From: Mycoplana dimorpha
Lineage (GTDB): Bacteria; Pseudomonadota; Alphaproteobacteria; Rhizobiales; Rhizobiaceae
Direction of reading: 5' to 3'
Length of the DNA: 64,000 nt
NCBI RefSeq assembly: GCF_003046475.1
Contig: NZ_PZZZ01000003.1
Location: 496,001-560,000 of the forward strand
Made by a program: the position numbers and the translations under genes. Positions 30,406 through 38,826 of this stretch are shown in pieces. The notes under the pieces are model-generated. The model saw nothing but the letters and a program-made list of their open reading frames with translations. It was not told where the DNA came from and did no database searches. How positions within the stretch are numbered: the stretch's first letter is position 1; the number at the start of each line of letters is the position of its first letter.

Positions 30406-33285
30406 ATGAATCTGATCAAGGAAATCGACTTCGGGACGCCCGCCTCCAAGTCGGAAAAAATGGTGACGCTGACGATCGACGGCCGTGAGGTCACGGTGCC
30501 GGAAGGCACTTCGATCATGCGCGCCTCGATGGAAGCCGGCATCGAGGTCCCGAAACTCTGCGCCACCGACATGGTCGACGCCTTCGGCTCCTGCCGGCTC
30601 TGCCTCGTCGAGATCCAGGGCCGCGCCGGCCTGCCGGCCTCGTGCACGACGCCGGTGGCCCCCGGCCTCGTGGTCTCGACCCAGACGCCGCGGCTGAAGG
30701 ACGTGCGGCGCGGCGTGATGGAGCTCTATATCTCCGACCACCCGCTCGACTGTCTCACCTGTGCGGCCAACGGCGACTGCGAGTTGCAGGACATGGCCGG
30801 CGCCGTCGGCTTGCGCGACGTCCGCTACGGCTATGACGGCGAGAACCACGTGAAGGCCCGGAATGATGGCGCCCTCAACATCAAGTGGCAGCCGAAGGAC
30901 GAATCGAACCCTTATTTCACCTTCGATCCGGCCAAGTGCATCGTCTGCTCGCGCTGCGTGCGTGCCTGCGAGGAAGTCCAGGGCACCTTCGCGCTGACGA
31001 TCGAGGGCCGCGGCTTCGACAGCCGGGTCTCCGCCGGCATGCACGAGGATTTCGTCTCCTCCGAATGCGTCTCCTGCGGCGCCTGCGTGCAGGCCTGCCC
31101 GACGGCCACCCTGCAGGAGAAGTCGGTGATCGAGATCGGCCAGCCCGAGCATTCGGTGGTCACCACCTGCGCCTATTGCGGCGTCGGCTGTTCGTTCAAG
31201 GCGGAGATGCGCGGCGAGGAGCTGGTGCGCATGGTGCCGTGGAAGGATGGCCAGGCGAACCGCGGCCATTCCTGCGTCAAGGGCCGCTTCGCCTACGGCT
31301 ACTCGAACCACAAGGACCGCATCCTCAACCCGATGGTCCGCGAGAAGATCACCGATCCCTGGCGCGAGGTCACCTGGGAGGAGGCCTTCGCCCATGTGGC
31401 GAACGAGTTCCGCCGCATCCAGTACCAGTACGGCCGCGATTCGGTCGGCGGCATCACCTCGTCGCGTTGCACCAACGAAGAGACCTATCTGGTCCAGAAA
31501 CTGATCCGCGCCGGCTTCGGCAACAACAACGTCGACACCTGCGCCCGCGTCTGCCACTCGCCGACCGGCTACGGCCTTGGCCAGACCTTCGGCACCTCGG
31601 CCGGCACGCAGAACTTCGATTCGGTCGAGGAGACCGATGTCGTCATCGTCATCGGCGCCAACCCGACCGACGGCCATCCGGTGTTCGGCTCGCGGCTGAA
31701 GAAGCGTTTGCGCCAGGGCGCCAAGCTGATCGTCATCGACCCGCGTCGCATCGACCTCGTCAAGGGGCCGCATATCGAAGCGAGCTACCATCTGCCGCTG
31801 AAACCCGGCACGAACGTCGCCATGCTCACCGCACTGGCCCACGTCATCGTCACCGAAGGGCTGTTTGACGAGCGGTTCATCCGCGAGCGCTGCGACTGGT
31901 CGGAATTCGAGGACTGGGCGGCCTTTGTCTCCGAAGAAGCTCACAGCCCGGAGGCCATCGAGGCGCTGACCGGCGTTTCGGCCGAACTCGTCCGCGGCGC
32001 CGCCCGGCTGTTTGCCACCGGCGGCAACGGCTCGATCTATTACGGCCTCGGCGTCACCGAGCACAGCCAGGGCTCCACCGCCGTCATGGCGATCGCAAAC
32101 CTCGCCATGGCGACCGGCAACATCGGCCGGCCGGGCGTCGGCGTGAACCCGTTGCGCGGCCAGAACAACGTGCAGGGCTCCTGCGACATGGGCTCGTTCC
32201 CGCACGAGCTGCCGGGCTACCGCCACATCTCCGACGATGCCACCCGTGACATCTTCGAGAAGCTCTGGGGCGTGAAGCTCAACGAGGAGCCGGGCCTGCG
32301 CATCCCGAACATGCTCGACGCGGCCGTGGAAGGCACGTTCAAGGGCATCTACATCCAGGGCGAGGACATCCTGCAGTCCGACCCGGACACCAAGCACGTC
32401 TCGGCCGGCCTCGCCGCGATGGAATGCGTCGTCGTGCAGGACCTGTTCCTGAACGAAACGGCGAACTACGCGCACGTCTTCCTGCCGGGCTCGACCTTCC
32501 TCGAAAAGGACGGAACCTTCACCAATGCCGAGCGCCGCATCAACCGCGTCCGCCGGGTGATGACGCCGCGCAACGGCTATGCCGACTGGGAGGTGACGCA
32601 GAAGCTCGCGCAGGCGATGGGTCTTTCCTGGAACTACACGCATCCGTCCGAGATCATGGACGAGATCGCCGCGACGACCCCGAGCTTCGCGCTGGTCTCC
32701 TACGACTACCTGGAGAAGATGGGCTCGGTGCAGTGGCCCTGCAACGAGAAGAACCCGCAGGGCTCGCCGATCATGCACGTCAATGGCTTCGTGCGCGGCA
32801 AGGGCAAGTTCATCCGCACCGAGTATGTGGCGACCGACGAGAAGACCGGCCCGCGCTTCCCGCTGCTTCTGACCACCGGCCGCATTCTCAGCCAGTACAA
32901 TGTCGGCGCGCAGACGCGGCGCACCGACAACGTCGTCTGGCATGACGAGGACCGGCTGGAGATCCATCCCCACGATGCCGAGAACCGCGGCATTCGCGAA
33001 GGGGACTGGGTGCGGCTCGCCAGCCGCGCGGGCGAGACGACACTGCGGGCGCTGATCACCGATCGCGTTTCGCCGGGGGTGGTCTACACGACCTTCCACC
33101 ACCCGGACACGCAGGCGAACGTCATCACCACCGACTTCTCCGACTGGGCGACGAACTGCCCGGAATACAAGGTCACCGCCGTGCAGGTCTCGCCCTCCAA
33201 CGGGCCGTCCGAATGGCAGATCGAGTATGGCGAGCAGGCCCGCCAGTCGCGCCGCATCGCCGGCAAGCTGGAGGCTGCGGAATAG
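30406..33285 (+). CDS. fdsA: NAD-dependent formate dehydrogenase alpha subunit (molybdopterin)
   Basis: 959 residues. The N-terminus is NuoG-like: 2Fe-2S ligands Cys52, Cys63, Cys66 and Cys80, a His/Cys cluster HPLDCLTCAANGDC, two 4Fe-4S groups (CIVCSRCVRAC and CVSCGACVQACPT) and a further CAYCGVGCSF cluster. The molybdenum-binding oxidoreductase domain follows. The metal ligand is Cys383 next to His384 in CARVCHSPTGYG, so this is a cysteine, not a selenocysteine, enzyme. A C-terminal molydopterin-dinucleotide domain ends the protein. Length and order match FdsA/FdhA of the soluble oxygen-tolerant formate dehydrogenases. Confidence 0.95.
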   Translation: MNLIKEIDFGTPASKSEKMVTLTIDGREVTVPEGTSIMRASMEAGIEVPKLCATDMVDAFGSCRLCLVEIQGRAGLPASCTTPVAPGLVVSTQTPRLKDVRRGVMELYISDHPLDCLTCAANGDCELQDMAGAVGLRDVRYGYDGENHVKARNDGALNIKWQPKDESNPYFTFDPAKCIVCSRCVRACEEVQGTFALTIEGRGFDSRVSAGMHEDFVSSECVSCGACVQACPTATLQEKSVIEIGQPEHSVVTTCAYCGVGCSFKAEMRGEELVRMVPWKDGQANRGHSCVKGRFAYGYSNHKDRILNPMVREKITDPWREVTWEEAFAHVANEFRRIQYQYGRDSVGGITSSRCTNEETYLVQKLIRAGFGNNNVDTCARVCHSPTGYGLGQTFGTSAGTQNFDSVEETDVVIVIGANPTDGHPVFGSRLKKRLRQGAKLIVIDPRRIDLVKGPHIEASYHLPLKPGTNVAMLTALAHVIVTEGLFDERFIRERCDWSEFEDWAAFVSEEAHSPEAIEALTGVSAELVRGAARLFATGGNGSIYYGLGVTEHSQGSTAVMAIANLAMATGNIGRPGVGVNPLRGQNNVQGSCDMGSFPHELPGYRHISDDATRDIFEKLWGVKLNEEPGLRIPNMLDAAVEGTFKGIYIQGEDILQSDPDTKHVSAGLAAMECVVVQDLFLNETANYAHVFLPGSTFLEKDGTFTNAERRINRVRRVMTPRNGYADWEVTQKLAQAMGLSWNYTHPSEIMDEIAATTPSFALVSYDYLEKMGSVQWPCNEKNPQGSPIMHVNGFVRGKGKFIRTEYVATDEKTGPRFPLLLTTGRILSQYNVGAQTRRTDNVVWHDEDRLEIHPHDAENRGIREGDWVRLASRAGETTLRALITDRVSPGVVYTTFHHPDTQANVITTDFSDWATNCPEYKVTAVQVSPSNGPSEWQIEYGEQARQSRRIAGKLEAAE

Positions 33286-33381
33286 GATCGTGATGAGCGC
33301 GTGCCCGTCATTGCCTTCTGCCGTTCCTGGTATCTTCCCCTCGCGGGGAGGAAACCGGGTTCGGCGGACGCCTCGCTTCCT

Positions 33382-33429
33382 CTTCTCCCCGGCGGGGAGA
33401 AGGTGGCGCGCAGCGCCGGATGAGGGGGG
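33382..33429. repeat. RIME-like intergenic palindromic repeat
   Basis: CTTCTCCCC-GGC-GGGGAGAAG (33382-33402) is a perfect 9-bp-arm palindrome. It is followed by GGCGC-GCA-GCGCC (33405-33417) and GGATGAGGGG. This order of two palindromes is the common Rhizobium RIME1-type intergenic element as I remember it. A related imperfect hairpin lies at 33334-33352. It separates fdsA from the fdhD-type gene. Confidence 0.7.
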
Positions 33430-33477
33430 CAAGGATGCAGGTGGCGCAGGGGAGGGCGGTTTCCGCCCCGGCGTCCG

Positions 33478-34320
33478 ATGACAGGCTCTAGAACCACCGC
33501 CAACGTCCCCGAACTCGCCCGGCGCGCCGGGCGGCTCGTTTCGGGCGAGCGCATCGTGCCGGAGGAGACGCCGGTCGCCTTCACCTATCATGGCTCCACC
33601 CATGCGGTGATGATGGCGACGCCGGCGGACTTCGACGATTTCGCCGTCGGCTTCAGCCTGACGGAGGGGATCATTTCCGATCCTGCCGAGATCGAGCTGG
33701 TCGAGGCGGTTATCGAGGGTAAGGGCATCGACCTGCAGATCCGCCTTGCCGATGCGCAGAGCGATGCGCTGACGGCGCGCCGCCGCCACATGGCCGGGCC
33801 CGTCGGCTGCGGCCTCTGCGGCATCGAATCGATCGAGCAGGCGGTGCGGGTGACGCCGTCGGTGCGGCAGTCCGCGCTGGTGCTGACGGAGGACCAGGTC
33901 GCCGAGGCGGTGCACCTGCTGAACGGCCAGCAGCCGCTGCACCTGCAGACGCGCGCCGTCCACGGCGCCGCCTTCTACGTACCCGGCACCGGGCTGATCG
34001 CCGTGCGCGAGGATGTCGGGCGTCACAATGCGCTGGACAAGCTTGCCGGTGCCGCCGCCCGCGCCGGCTACCGAGGCCAGGCGGGTGCGGTCGTCGTCAC
34101 CAGCCGGGTGTCGGTCGAGATGGTGCAGAAGACGGCCGTCATCGGCAGCCCCTTCATCATCGCCATCTCGGCGCCGACGGCGCTTGCGATCCGCACCGCC
34201 GAGGAGGCCGGCATGACCCTCATCGCGCTGGTGCGCGGTGACGAATTCGAAATTTTTACGGGCGCCGAGCGCGTCGTTCCGGCATCGGACGAAGCCGGGC
34301 GCCGGGCGGCCAACAGGTAG
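33478..34320 (+). CDS. fdhD: formate dehydrogenase accessory sulfurtransferase FdhD/FdsC
   Basis: 280 residues. FdhD-type proteins pass sulfur from a cysteine desulfurase to the molybdenum cofactor of formate dehydrogenase, which is needed for activity. The conserved CGLCG loop is present (VGCGLCGIES), as are DFAVGFSLTEGII near the N-terminus and REDVGRHNALDKLAG in the C-terminal half. The N-terminus is not certain; the ATG at 33478 is the first in frame. The gene follows fdsA after a 192-bp gap filled by a RIME-like repeat, so it may have its own promoter or rely on read-through. Confidence 0.92.
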   Translation: MTGSRTTANVPELARRAGRLVSGERIVPEETPVAFTYHGSTHAVMMATPADFDDFAVGFSLTEGIISDPAEIELVEAVIEGKGIDLQIRLADAQSDALTARRRHMAGPVGCGLCGIESIEQAVRVTPSVRQSALVLTEDQVAEAVHLLNGQQPLHLQTRAVHGAAFYVPGTGLIAVREDVGRHNALDKLAGAAARAGYRGQAGAVVVTSRVSVEMVQKTAVIGSPFIIAISAPTALAIRTAEEAGMTLIALVRGDEFEIFTGAERVVPASDEAGRRAANR

Positions 34321-34331
34321 GAAGCAATTTC

Positions 34332-34595
34332 ATGTCGAACACATCGAACGACGCAAAGCTGGTCCGCATGGCCAATCAGATCGCCACCTTCTTCCACTCC
34401 CAGCCGGCGGAGACGCGGGCGCCGGGCGTGGCCACGCACATCAACAAGTTCTGGGAACCGCGCATGCGTCGCCAGTTCTTCGACATCGTCGACAACCGCG
34501 GCGGAGCGGGGCTGGACCCGCTGGTGCTCGACGCCGCTCCGCTGATCCGCCGGCCGGCGGCCGAGAACGCCGGCGAACACGCCTCCGCCAATTGA
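34332..34595 (+). CDS. fdsD: formate dehydrogenase delta subunit
   Basis: 87-residue small protein. LVRMANQIATFFHSQP and THINKFWEPRMRRQFF are the conserved FdsD core. It is needed for assembly or stability of the FdsABG complex in other bacteria. It lies 11 bp after fdhD and ends the operon. Confidence 0.92.
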   Translation: MSNTSNDAKLVRMANQIATFFHSQPAETRAPGVATHINKFWEPRMRRQFFDIVDNRGGAGLDPLVLDAAPLIRRPAAENAGEHASAN

Positions 34596-34617
34596 GGCGC
34601 TCCGCACTCGCCGACGA

Positions 34618-35172
34618 TCAGGCCCCGGCGAATTTCGGCACGAGGAAGCCGGTGCGCCGGCGATAGGCGGCGTATTCGGCAGCGAGCGGGGTGGCGGCGA
34701 ACTTCGCTTCCTCGCCCCTGGCTGCTACGACATAGATGACCACGAAGGCGAGCACCGGCAGGATCGACCAGAGCGTCCAGGTGGCGACCGCCCAGCCGGC
34801 CCAGAAGATGATGTAGGACGTGTAGAACGGGTGCCGCACGAGCCGGTAGGGTCCGACGGTGACGAGGCTGTCGGGCTTGTCGGGGTCGAAGGCGTAGCGC
34901 AGCCGCGCCGTGCGCGAGGCCGAGATCGCCCACCAGAACAGCAGTGCTGCGGCGATTTCCAGGCCGAGGCCGACCAGCTGCGCGCCAGCCGGCTGCAGCC
35001 GGCCCCAGGTCAGATAGAGGAAGAGCAGCGTCGTCAGGGTTACGGCGGCCGATACGACCCTCATGGTAAACGGCATGCTGGCAGAGGAAAAATGGCCGCG
35101 CAGCGACCAGGCATAGAAGCCGACGACGGCGATGCTGATGCCGGTGATGGCAAGATCCAGTGCTGTTTCCAT
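34618..35172 (-). CDS. isoprenylcysteine carboxyl methyltransferase family membrane protein
   Basis: 184 residues with four or five membrane spans. The C-terminal cofactor-binding region has GPYRLVRHPFYTSYII and a later EEAKFAATPLAAEYAAYRRR, which are the ICMT/PEMT-type AdoMet-binding motifs. In bacteria these proteins are mostly uncharacterised methyltransferases of small lipids. It is convergent with fdsD with a 22-bp gap. Confidence 0.78.
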   Translation of the reverse strand: METALDLAITGISIAVVGFYAWSLRGHFSSASMPFTMRVVSAAVTLTTLLFLYLTWGRLQPAGAQLVGLGLEIAAALLFWWAISASRTARLRYAFDPDKPDSLVTVGPYRLVRHPFYTSYIIFWAGWAVATWTLWSILPVLAFVVIYVVAARGEEAKFAATPLAAEYAAYRRRTGFLVPKFAGA

Positions 35173-35398
35173 TCTTCCGCCGGCCCCGGCCGACCCCCTC
35201 GTCCTTAGCGCTTCGCCGGACCATATCCGCCGCTGTCCGGTGCTGCAATGCGGGAAGACGGCATTTCCGCATCTTGTGATTGTGAGCGGAAGGGAGCCGC
35301 GCCGGGTAGCAGCTTAGGGTCTCGTTCACGATCGGCGTGTAGTCTTTCCGGACGATGGCGTGCAGGTAAGTCACGGCAATCGATTCGGGGCGCGCAGG

Positions 35399-36277
35399 AT
35401 GATGTTCGACAGCCAGACGATCGTGACGGGCCATGGCGCCGTGCGCTACAGCGACACCGGCGGCTCGGGTTTTCCGCTGCTGCTGGTGCACGGATCGAGC
35501 CTGTCCCGGCGTGTCTTCGCAAGGCAGTTCGACAGTGACCTGCCGCGGCGGTGGCGGCTGATCGCCATCGATCTTCCCGGCCATGGCGAGTCCGAGGATG
35601 CGCACGATCCGCAAACCACCTACACGCCGGCAGGATTTGCCGAATGCCTCGAGGAGGTCGCCGAGCGGCTCGACCTGCAGCGGCTTGCGGTGTTCGGGTG
35701 GTCGCTCGGCGGACATGTCGCGATCGAGTGGCTGAGCCGCAGCACGCGGCTTCGCGGACTGGTGCTGAGCGGGGCGCCGCCGATGCCGCGCGGGTTCCTC
35801 GGCATGTTCCGCGCCTTTCAGCCCTCTCTCGACCTGCTCCTGGTCTCCAAGCAGCAGTTCAGCGAGCGCGACGCGGCCCGCTTCGTCTCCTTGTGCTTCG
35901 GTTCGGCAAGGCCTGCGTCCTTCCAGGACCTTGTGCTTAGGGCAGACGGGCGTGTGCGTTCGGTTTTCGCGCACGCGCTGTCGCGCGGCGACGGCGCCGA
36001 TCAGCGGCGGACCATCGAGGCGTCGCCGGTCCCCGTCGCTTTCGTCAACGGCAGCGACGATCCCTTCGTGCGGCTCGGCTACTTCTCGAACATCGGCGTC
36101 CCGGAGCTATTCGGACACGAGCCGCTCGTCATCGAGGGCGCCGGTCATGCCCCCTTCTGGGAAAGGGCGGACCTGTTCAATCCGATCCTCGACCGTTTCC
36201 TCGGGCGCGTCGCCTCCGAATCGGCCCCGGATTGGCAGGCTCAAGCGCGCCCAGCGACGGCGCGCGGCTGGCGCTGA
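35399..36277 (+). CDS. alpha/beta hydrolase
   Basis: 292 residues from the ATG at 35399 (a second ATG follows at 35402); a GTG at 35360 would add 13. The oxyanion motif is LLVHGSSLS, the nucleophile elbow is FGWSLGGH with Ser, an acidic residue is in VNGSDDPFV, and the catalytic His is in IEGAGHAPFWE. This is a typical haloperoxidase/esterase-like fold; the substrate is unknown. The 3' end overlaps the convergent EamA transporter gene by 37 bp. Confidence 0.82.
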   Translation: MMFDSQTIVTGHGAVRYSDTGGSGFPLLLVHGSSLSRRVFARQFDSDLPRRWRLIAIDLPGHGESEDAHDPQTTYTPAGFAECLEEVAERLDLQRLAVFGWSLGGHVAIEWLSRSTRLRGLVLSGAPPMPRGFLGMFRAFQPSLDLLLVSKQQFSERDAARFVSLCFGSARPASFQDLVLRADGRVRSVFAHALSRGDGADQRRTIEASPVPVAFVNGSDDPFVRLGYFSNIGVPELFGHEPLVIEGAGHAPFWERADLFNPILDRFLGRVASESAPDWQAQARPATARGWR

Positions 36278-37206
36278 GCCCGCAAGCATCGCGGCTTCGC
36301 CTCACTGGACCTGGCAACGATCACGATGCCCGCCAGCGACACGATCAACCCCGCCGCCATCGCCCACGACAACGGCTCGCCGAACATGATCCAGGCCCAG
36401 ATCATGGTGACGGGCGGGCTGAGATAGAGGATGGCGGTGACGCGGGCCGGCGAGGACTTTCGAAGTGCGATGTAGTAGAGGCTCCAGGCCCCGAAGGTCG
36501 CGACGAAGACGAGCCACAGGATGCCGCCGATGAAGCCCGTCTCGACAACCGGCAATACGCCGCCCTCGTGCCAGGCGAAGAGCGCGAAGATGGCGGCAGC
36601 CGAAAGACACTGGATGCACAGGCTCTGGTGCACGGGCAGGGGGGAAGGCTTGCGCTTCTGCAGCAGTGTCGCCATCGCCAGTGACAGCGTCCCGAGGACG
36701 GGCAGGCCGTAGGCCCAAAGCGGGACGTCGCCCATGCCGAGCGACCATCCCGAGGCGATCAGCACGCCTGCCAGGCCGATGAACGAGCCGAGCCACTGCC
36801 GCAGCGTCAGCGCCTGGCCGAGAACCGGCCAGGAAAGGAATGCCACCGCCAGGGGCAGCATGTCGGTGATCAGGGCGACAAGCCCGGTGGGCACGCCGTG
36901 GGAGATGGCAAGCGCGAACCCCGCCAGGTAGCCGGCCATCGCCAGGGCGCCGAACAGCATCTGTGGAAACACCTCGCTCCAGCGCAGCCGCGGCCCCCAT
37001 GCAAGGGCAAACGGCAGCAGCACCAGCCCCGAGACCAGGCTGCGCCACAACAGGATCAGGAAAATCGGGGCGTGGTCGATCGCAAAGCGGATGCCCACGA
37101 AGCCGGCACTCCAGGTGACGACTAGCGTCGCTTCCAGGATGACCAAGACGACAATCGCCAGCAGTCGGCTGGTCGGGCGAGGAGAGGCAGCGGCGACGTC
37201 GCTCAA
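36241..37206 (-). CDS. EamA/DMT superfamily transporter
   Basis: 321 residues with ten predicted membrane spans in two repeated EamA halves (about 12-150 and 165-300). The second half includes YYIALRKSSPARVTAILYLS and FGEPLSWAMAAGLIVSLAGI, typical of drug/metabolite exporters. Substrate unknown. It lies 54 bp upstream of the end of the TetR gene, and the two are not obviously one operon since the TetR gene is upstream only on the opposite side. Confidence 0.82.
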   Translation of the reverse strand: MSDVAAASPRPTSRLLAIVVLVILEATLVVTWSAGFVGIRFAIDHAPIFLILLWRSLVSGLVLLPFALAWGPRLRWSEVFPQMLFGALAMAGYLAGFALAISHGVPTGLVALITDMLPLAVAFLSWPVLGQALTLRQWLGSFIGLAGVLIASGWSLGMGDVPLWAYGLPVLGTLSLAMATLLQKRKPSPLPVHQSLCIQCLSAAAIFALFAWHEGGVLPVVETGFIGGILWLVFVATFGAWSLYYIALRKSSPARVTAILYLSPPVTMIWAWIMFGEPLSWAMAAGLIVSLAGIVIVARSSEAKPRCLRAQRQPRAVAGRA

Positions 37207-37260
37207 TTTTTCAAATTCCGGTTTGCGGGTGGAGAGTGCTACGGACGCAAGCCGTAATGC

Positions 37261-37872
37261 TCAGTCGGCGGCCAGGGGCGGAGACGAGCCCGGTTTCGCG
37301 AACTGCTCCAGGATCGAAACGGCAATCTTGCGCGCCGCCTTCAGCCGCCCGTCGTGCCCGTCGAGTCCCGCGCGCGCCATCGCGCCTTCGAGCAGGAAGG
37401 ACAGGTGCTGGGCGGTCTCCTCGACCAACGTTTCGGCGTCTGGGCTGATGTCGCCAAGAAATTGCTTGAACAGCCGCTCGACCTCGTCCTTCTGGAACGC
37501 AACCGTCGCCCGGCCGGGATCGCCGACGGGAAGCTCGGCGGCCGCGTTGAGCAGGCCGCAGCCGCGAAATCCCCATGCATAGGTTAGCGCGGCATGGTCC
37601 ACATAGGAATCGAAGACGGCAAGCACCCGTTCCTGGGGCGTCCGGGCGGTGCCAAGTCGTTCGGACAGCAGGTCCTGCCACTCCGACACGCGGTTCTGCA
37701 GGTAACCGTTGACGAGATCGGCCTTGGACGAAAAGTTGTTGTAAAGGCTCATCTTGGCGACGCCGGCCCGCGCCGTGATGGCATCGATCCCCGTCGCGCC
37801 CACTCCCTCCGCATAGAACAGTTCCGCTGCGGCTTTCAGCAGGCGGTCTCTGGCTGGCACCCTGTCGGTCAC
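37261..37872 (-). CDS. TetR family transcriptional regulator
   Basis: 203 residues from the GTG at 37872, preceded by GGAG about ten bases upstream. The N-terminal helix-turn-helix is RDRLLKAAAELFYAEGVGAT with ITARAGVAKMSLYNNF as recognition region. The C-terminal ligand domain has FRGCGLLNAAAELP. It is read towards the EamA gene, but the 54-bp gap is measured to the transporter start, so transporter and regulator could be one unit. A TetR-type palindrome is just upstream. Confidence 0.85.
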   Translation of the reverse strand: MTDRVPARDRLLKAAAELFYAEGVGATGIDAITARAGVAKMSLYNNFSSKADLVNGYLQNRVSEWQDLLSERLGTARTPQERVLAVFDSYVDHAALTYAWGFRGCGLLNAAAELPVGDPGRATVAFQKDEVERLFKQFLGDISPDAETLVEETAQHLSFLLEGAMARAGLDGHDGRLKAARKIAVSILEQFAKPGSSPPLAAD

Positions 37873-37892
37873 AATCGGCGTTCTCCAATCTC

Positions 37893-37916
37893 TAGATAGA
37901 CCGATCCACCTATTTA
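37893..37916. promoter_or_regulatory. candidate TetR-type operator
   Basis: TAGATAGACCGATC followed by CACCTATTTA forms a 24-bp imperfect palindrome with 16 symmetric positions and a GATC centre. It is 21 bp upstream of the TetR start codon, the usual place for an autorepression site. Confidence 0.45.
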
Positions 37917-38137
37917 GGGGTTTTGTCAAGGCGCAAGCGTTGGGCAACGGCCGTCGGCGACCGCCCCAGAAGCAAGCCGCCCAAATATGAAAAAGCCGGC
38001 GGATCAACGATCGGCCGACCTTCCTGATTTCATTGGTTCGAGTGGAAGCCAAGCCATCCGCGCGCCACAGACGCACGCGGCTGGACCCGGATCAAGTCCC
38101 GGGGTGGCAGCAAAAAGGAACCGCCGAACGAGTTGTC

Positions 38138-38173
38138 AAAAAGGCCGAGGCTGGCCGATCGATCGGCCGGCCG
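38138..38173 (-). terminator. probable terminator after cheW
   Basis: On the minus strand a GC-rich structure with the perfect 16-bp palindrome GGCCGATCGATCGGCC (38153-38168) and an outer GGCCG/CGGCC pairing ends directly at TTTTT. It lies about 30 bp after the cheW stop. Confidence 0.5.
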
Positions 38174-38204
38174 TCGACTGCCAAAAACCTGCGGTGCAGC
38201 CGTA

Positions 38205-38681
38205 TCAGGCGGCGAGGTCTTCGACGTCGCGCTCCTTAAACATGCGCGCCAGGTTGAGGAAGCAGATCATCCCGTTCTCGTGGGCGATGATGCCTTCGGC
38301 ATAGGCCTTGTCGAACGAGGTCGTGACCTCGGGGACGGGCTGGATCTGGTCGCCGCGGATGGTGAGGATATCGGAGACGTTGTCGACGACGAGGCCGACG
38401 GCCATGTTGTGGACCTCGGCCACGACGATGGCGCTGCGCTCGTTGGCCTCCGTGCTCTTCATGCCGAGCTTGTGGGCAAGGTCGATGATCGGGATCACGG
38501 TGCCGCGCAGGTTCATCACGCCGATCACGTCCGGCGGCGAATGGGGGATCGGCGTCGACGGCGCCCAGCCGCGGATCTCGCGGATCGTCGTCGTCTTGAC
38601 GCAGAACTCCTGCTCGTGCAGGCGGAAGGCAATGATCTCGAGGGTTTCGCCGGCAAAACCGGCCGTCTTGAAAGTCGTCAT
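38205..38681 (-). CDS. cheW: chemotaxis coupling protein CheW
   Basis: 158 residues from the ATG at 38681; an ATG at 38696 is possible. It is a single CheW domain coupling methyl-accepting receptors to CheA: EIIAFRLHEQEFCVKTTTI, then IPHSPPDVIGVMNLRGTVIP and LVVDNVSDIL are conserved. No other chemotaxis gene is in the window, so this is an orphan CheW, a common situation in rhizobia. It has its own upstream region (145 bp to rocD). Confidence 0.88.
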   Translation of the reverse strand: MTTFKTAGFAGETLEIIAFRLHEQEFCVKTTTIREIRGWAPSTPIPHSPPDVIGVMNLRGTVIPIIDLAHKLGMKSTEANERSAIVVAEVHNMAVGLVVDNVSDILTIRGDQIQPVPEVTTSFDKAYAEGIIAHENGMICFLNLARMFKERDVEDLAA

Positions 38682-38768
38682 CAGGTGTCGCCCCATCTCT
38701 CCGTCGCAGCTTGGCTGCCTGACGGGAGACGTTAGCGGCGGCGAGTTAAGGATTGTTCAACTGGATGA

Positions 38769-38792
38769 GCCGGCCCGAGGGTGCGGGCCGGC
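38769..38792 (-). terminator. hairpin after rocD, possible weak terminator
   Basis: GCCGGCCCG and CGGGCCGGC form a perfect 9-bp stem with a six-base loop about 35 bp after the rocD stop. No T run follows on the minus strand, so termination is doubtful. Confidence 0.3.
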
Positions 38793-38826
38793 ATCGCCGC
38801 AAACGGCGCGACTCGGCGGGCTACCC

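Larger units (their letters stand above)
37873..38204. other. intergenic region between the TetR and cheW genes
   Basis: 332 bp without a credible gene. It holds the TetR-side palindrome at 37893-37916 and, near the cheW end, a GC-rich palindrome followed on the minus strand by a T run. The middle part shows nothing clear. Confidence 0.6.

Noticed and set aside
30307-34026. Very long open frame on the minus strand across the formate dehydrogenase genes
   Set aside because: It is a shadow of fdsA and fdhD: GC-rich third positions remove stops from the opposite strand. Its translation is repetitive Arg/Asp/Val-rich with no domain. The same holds for the minus frames over atpA and atpD and the plus frames over the glp genes, tamB and tamA.
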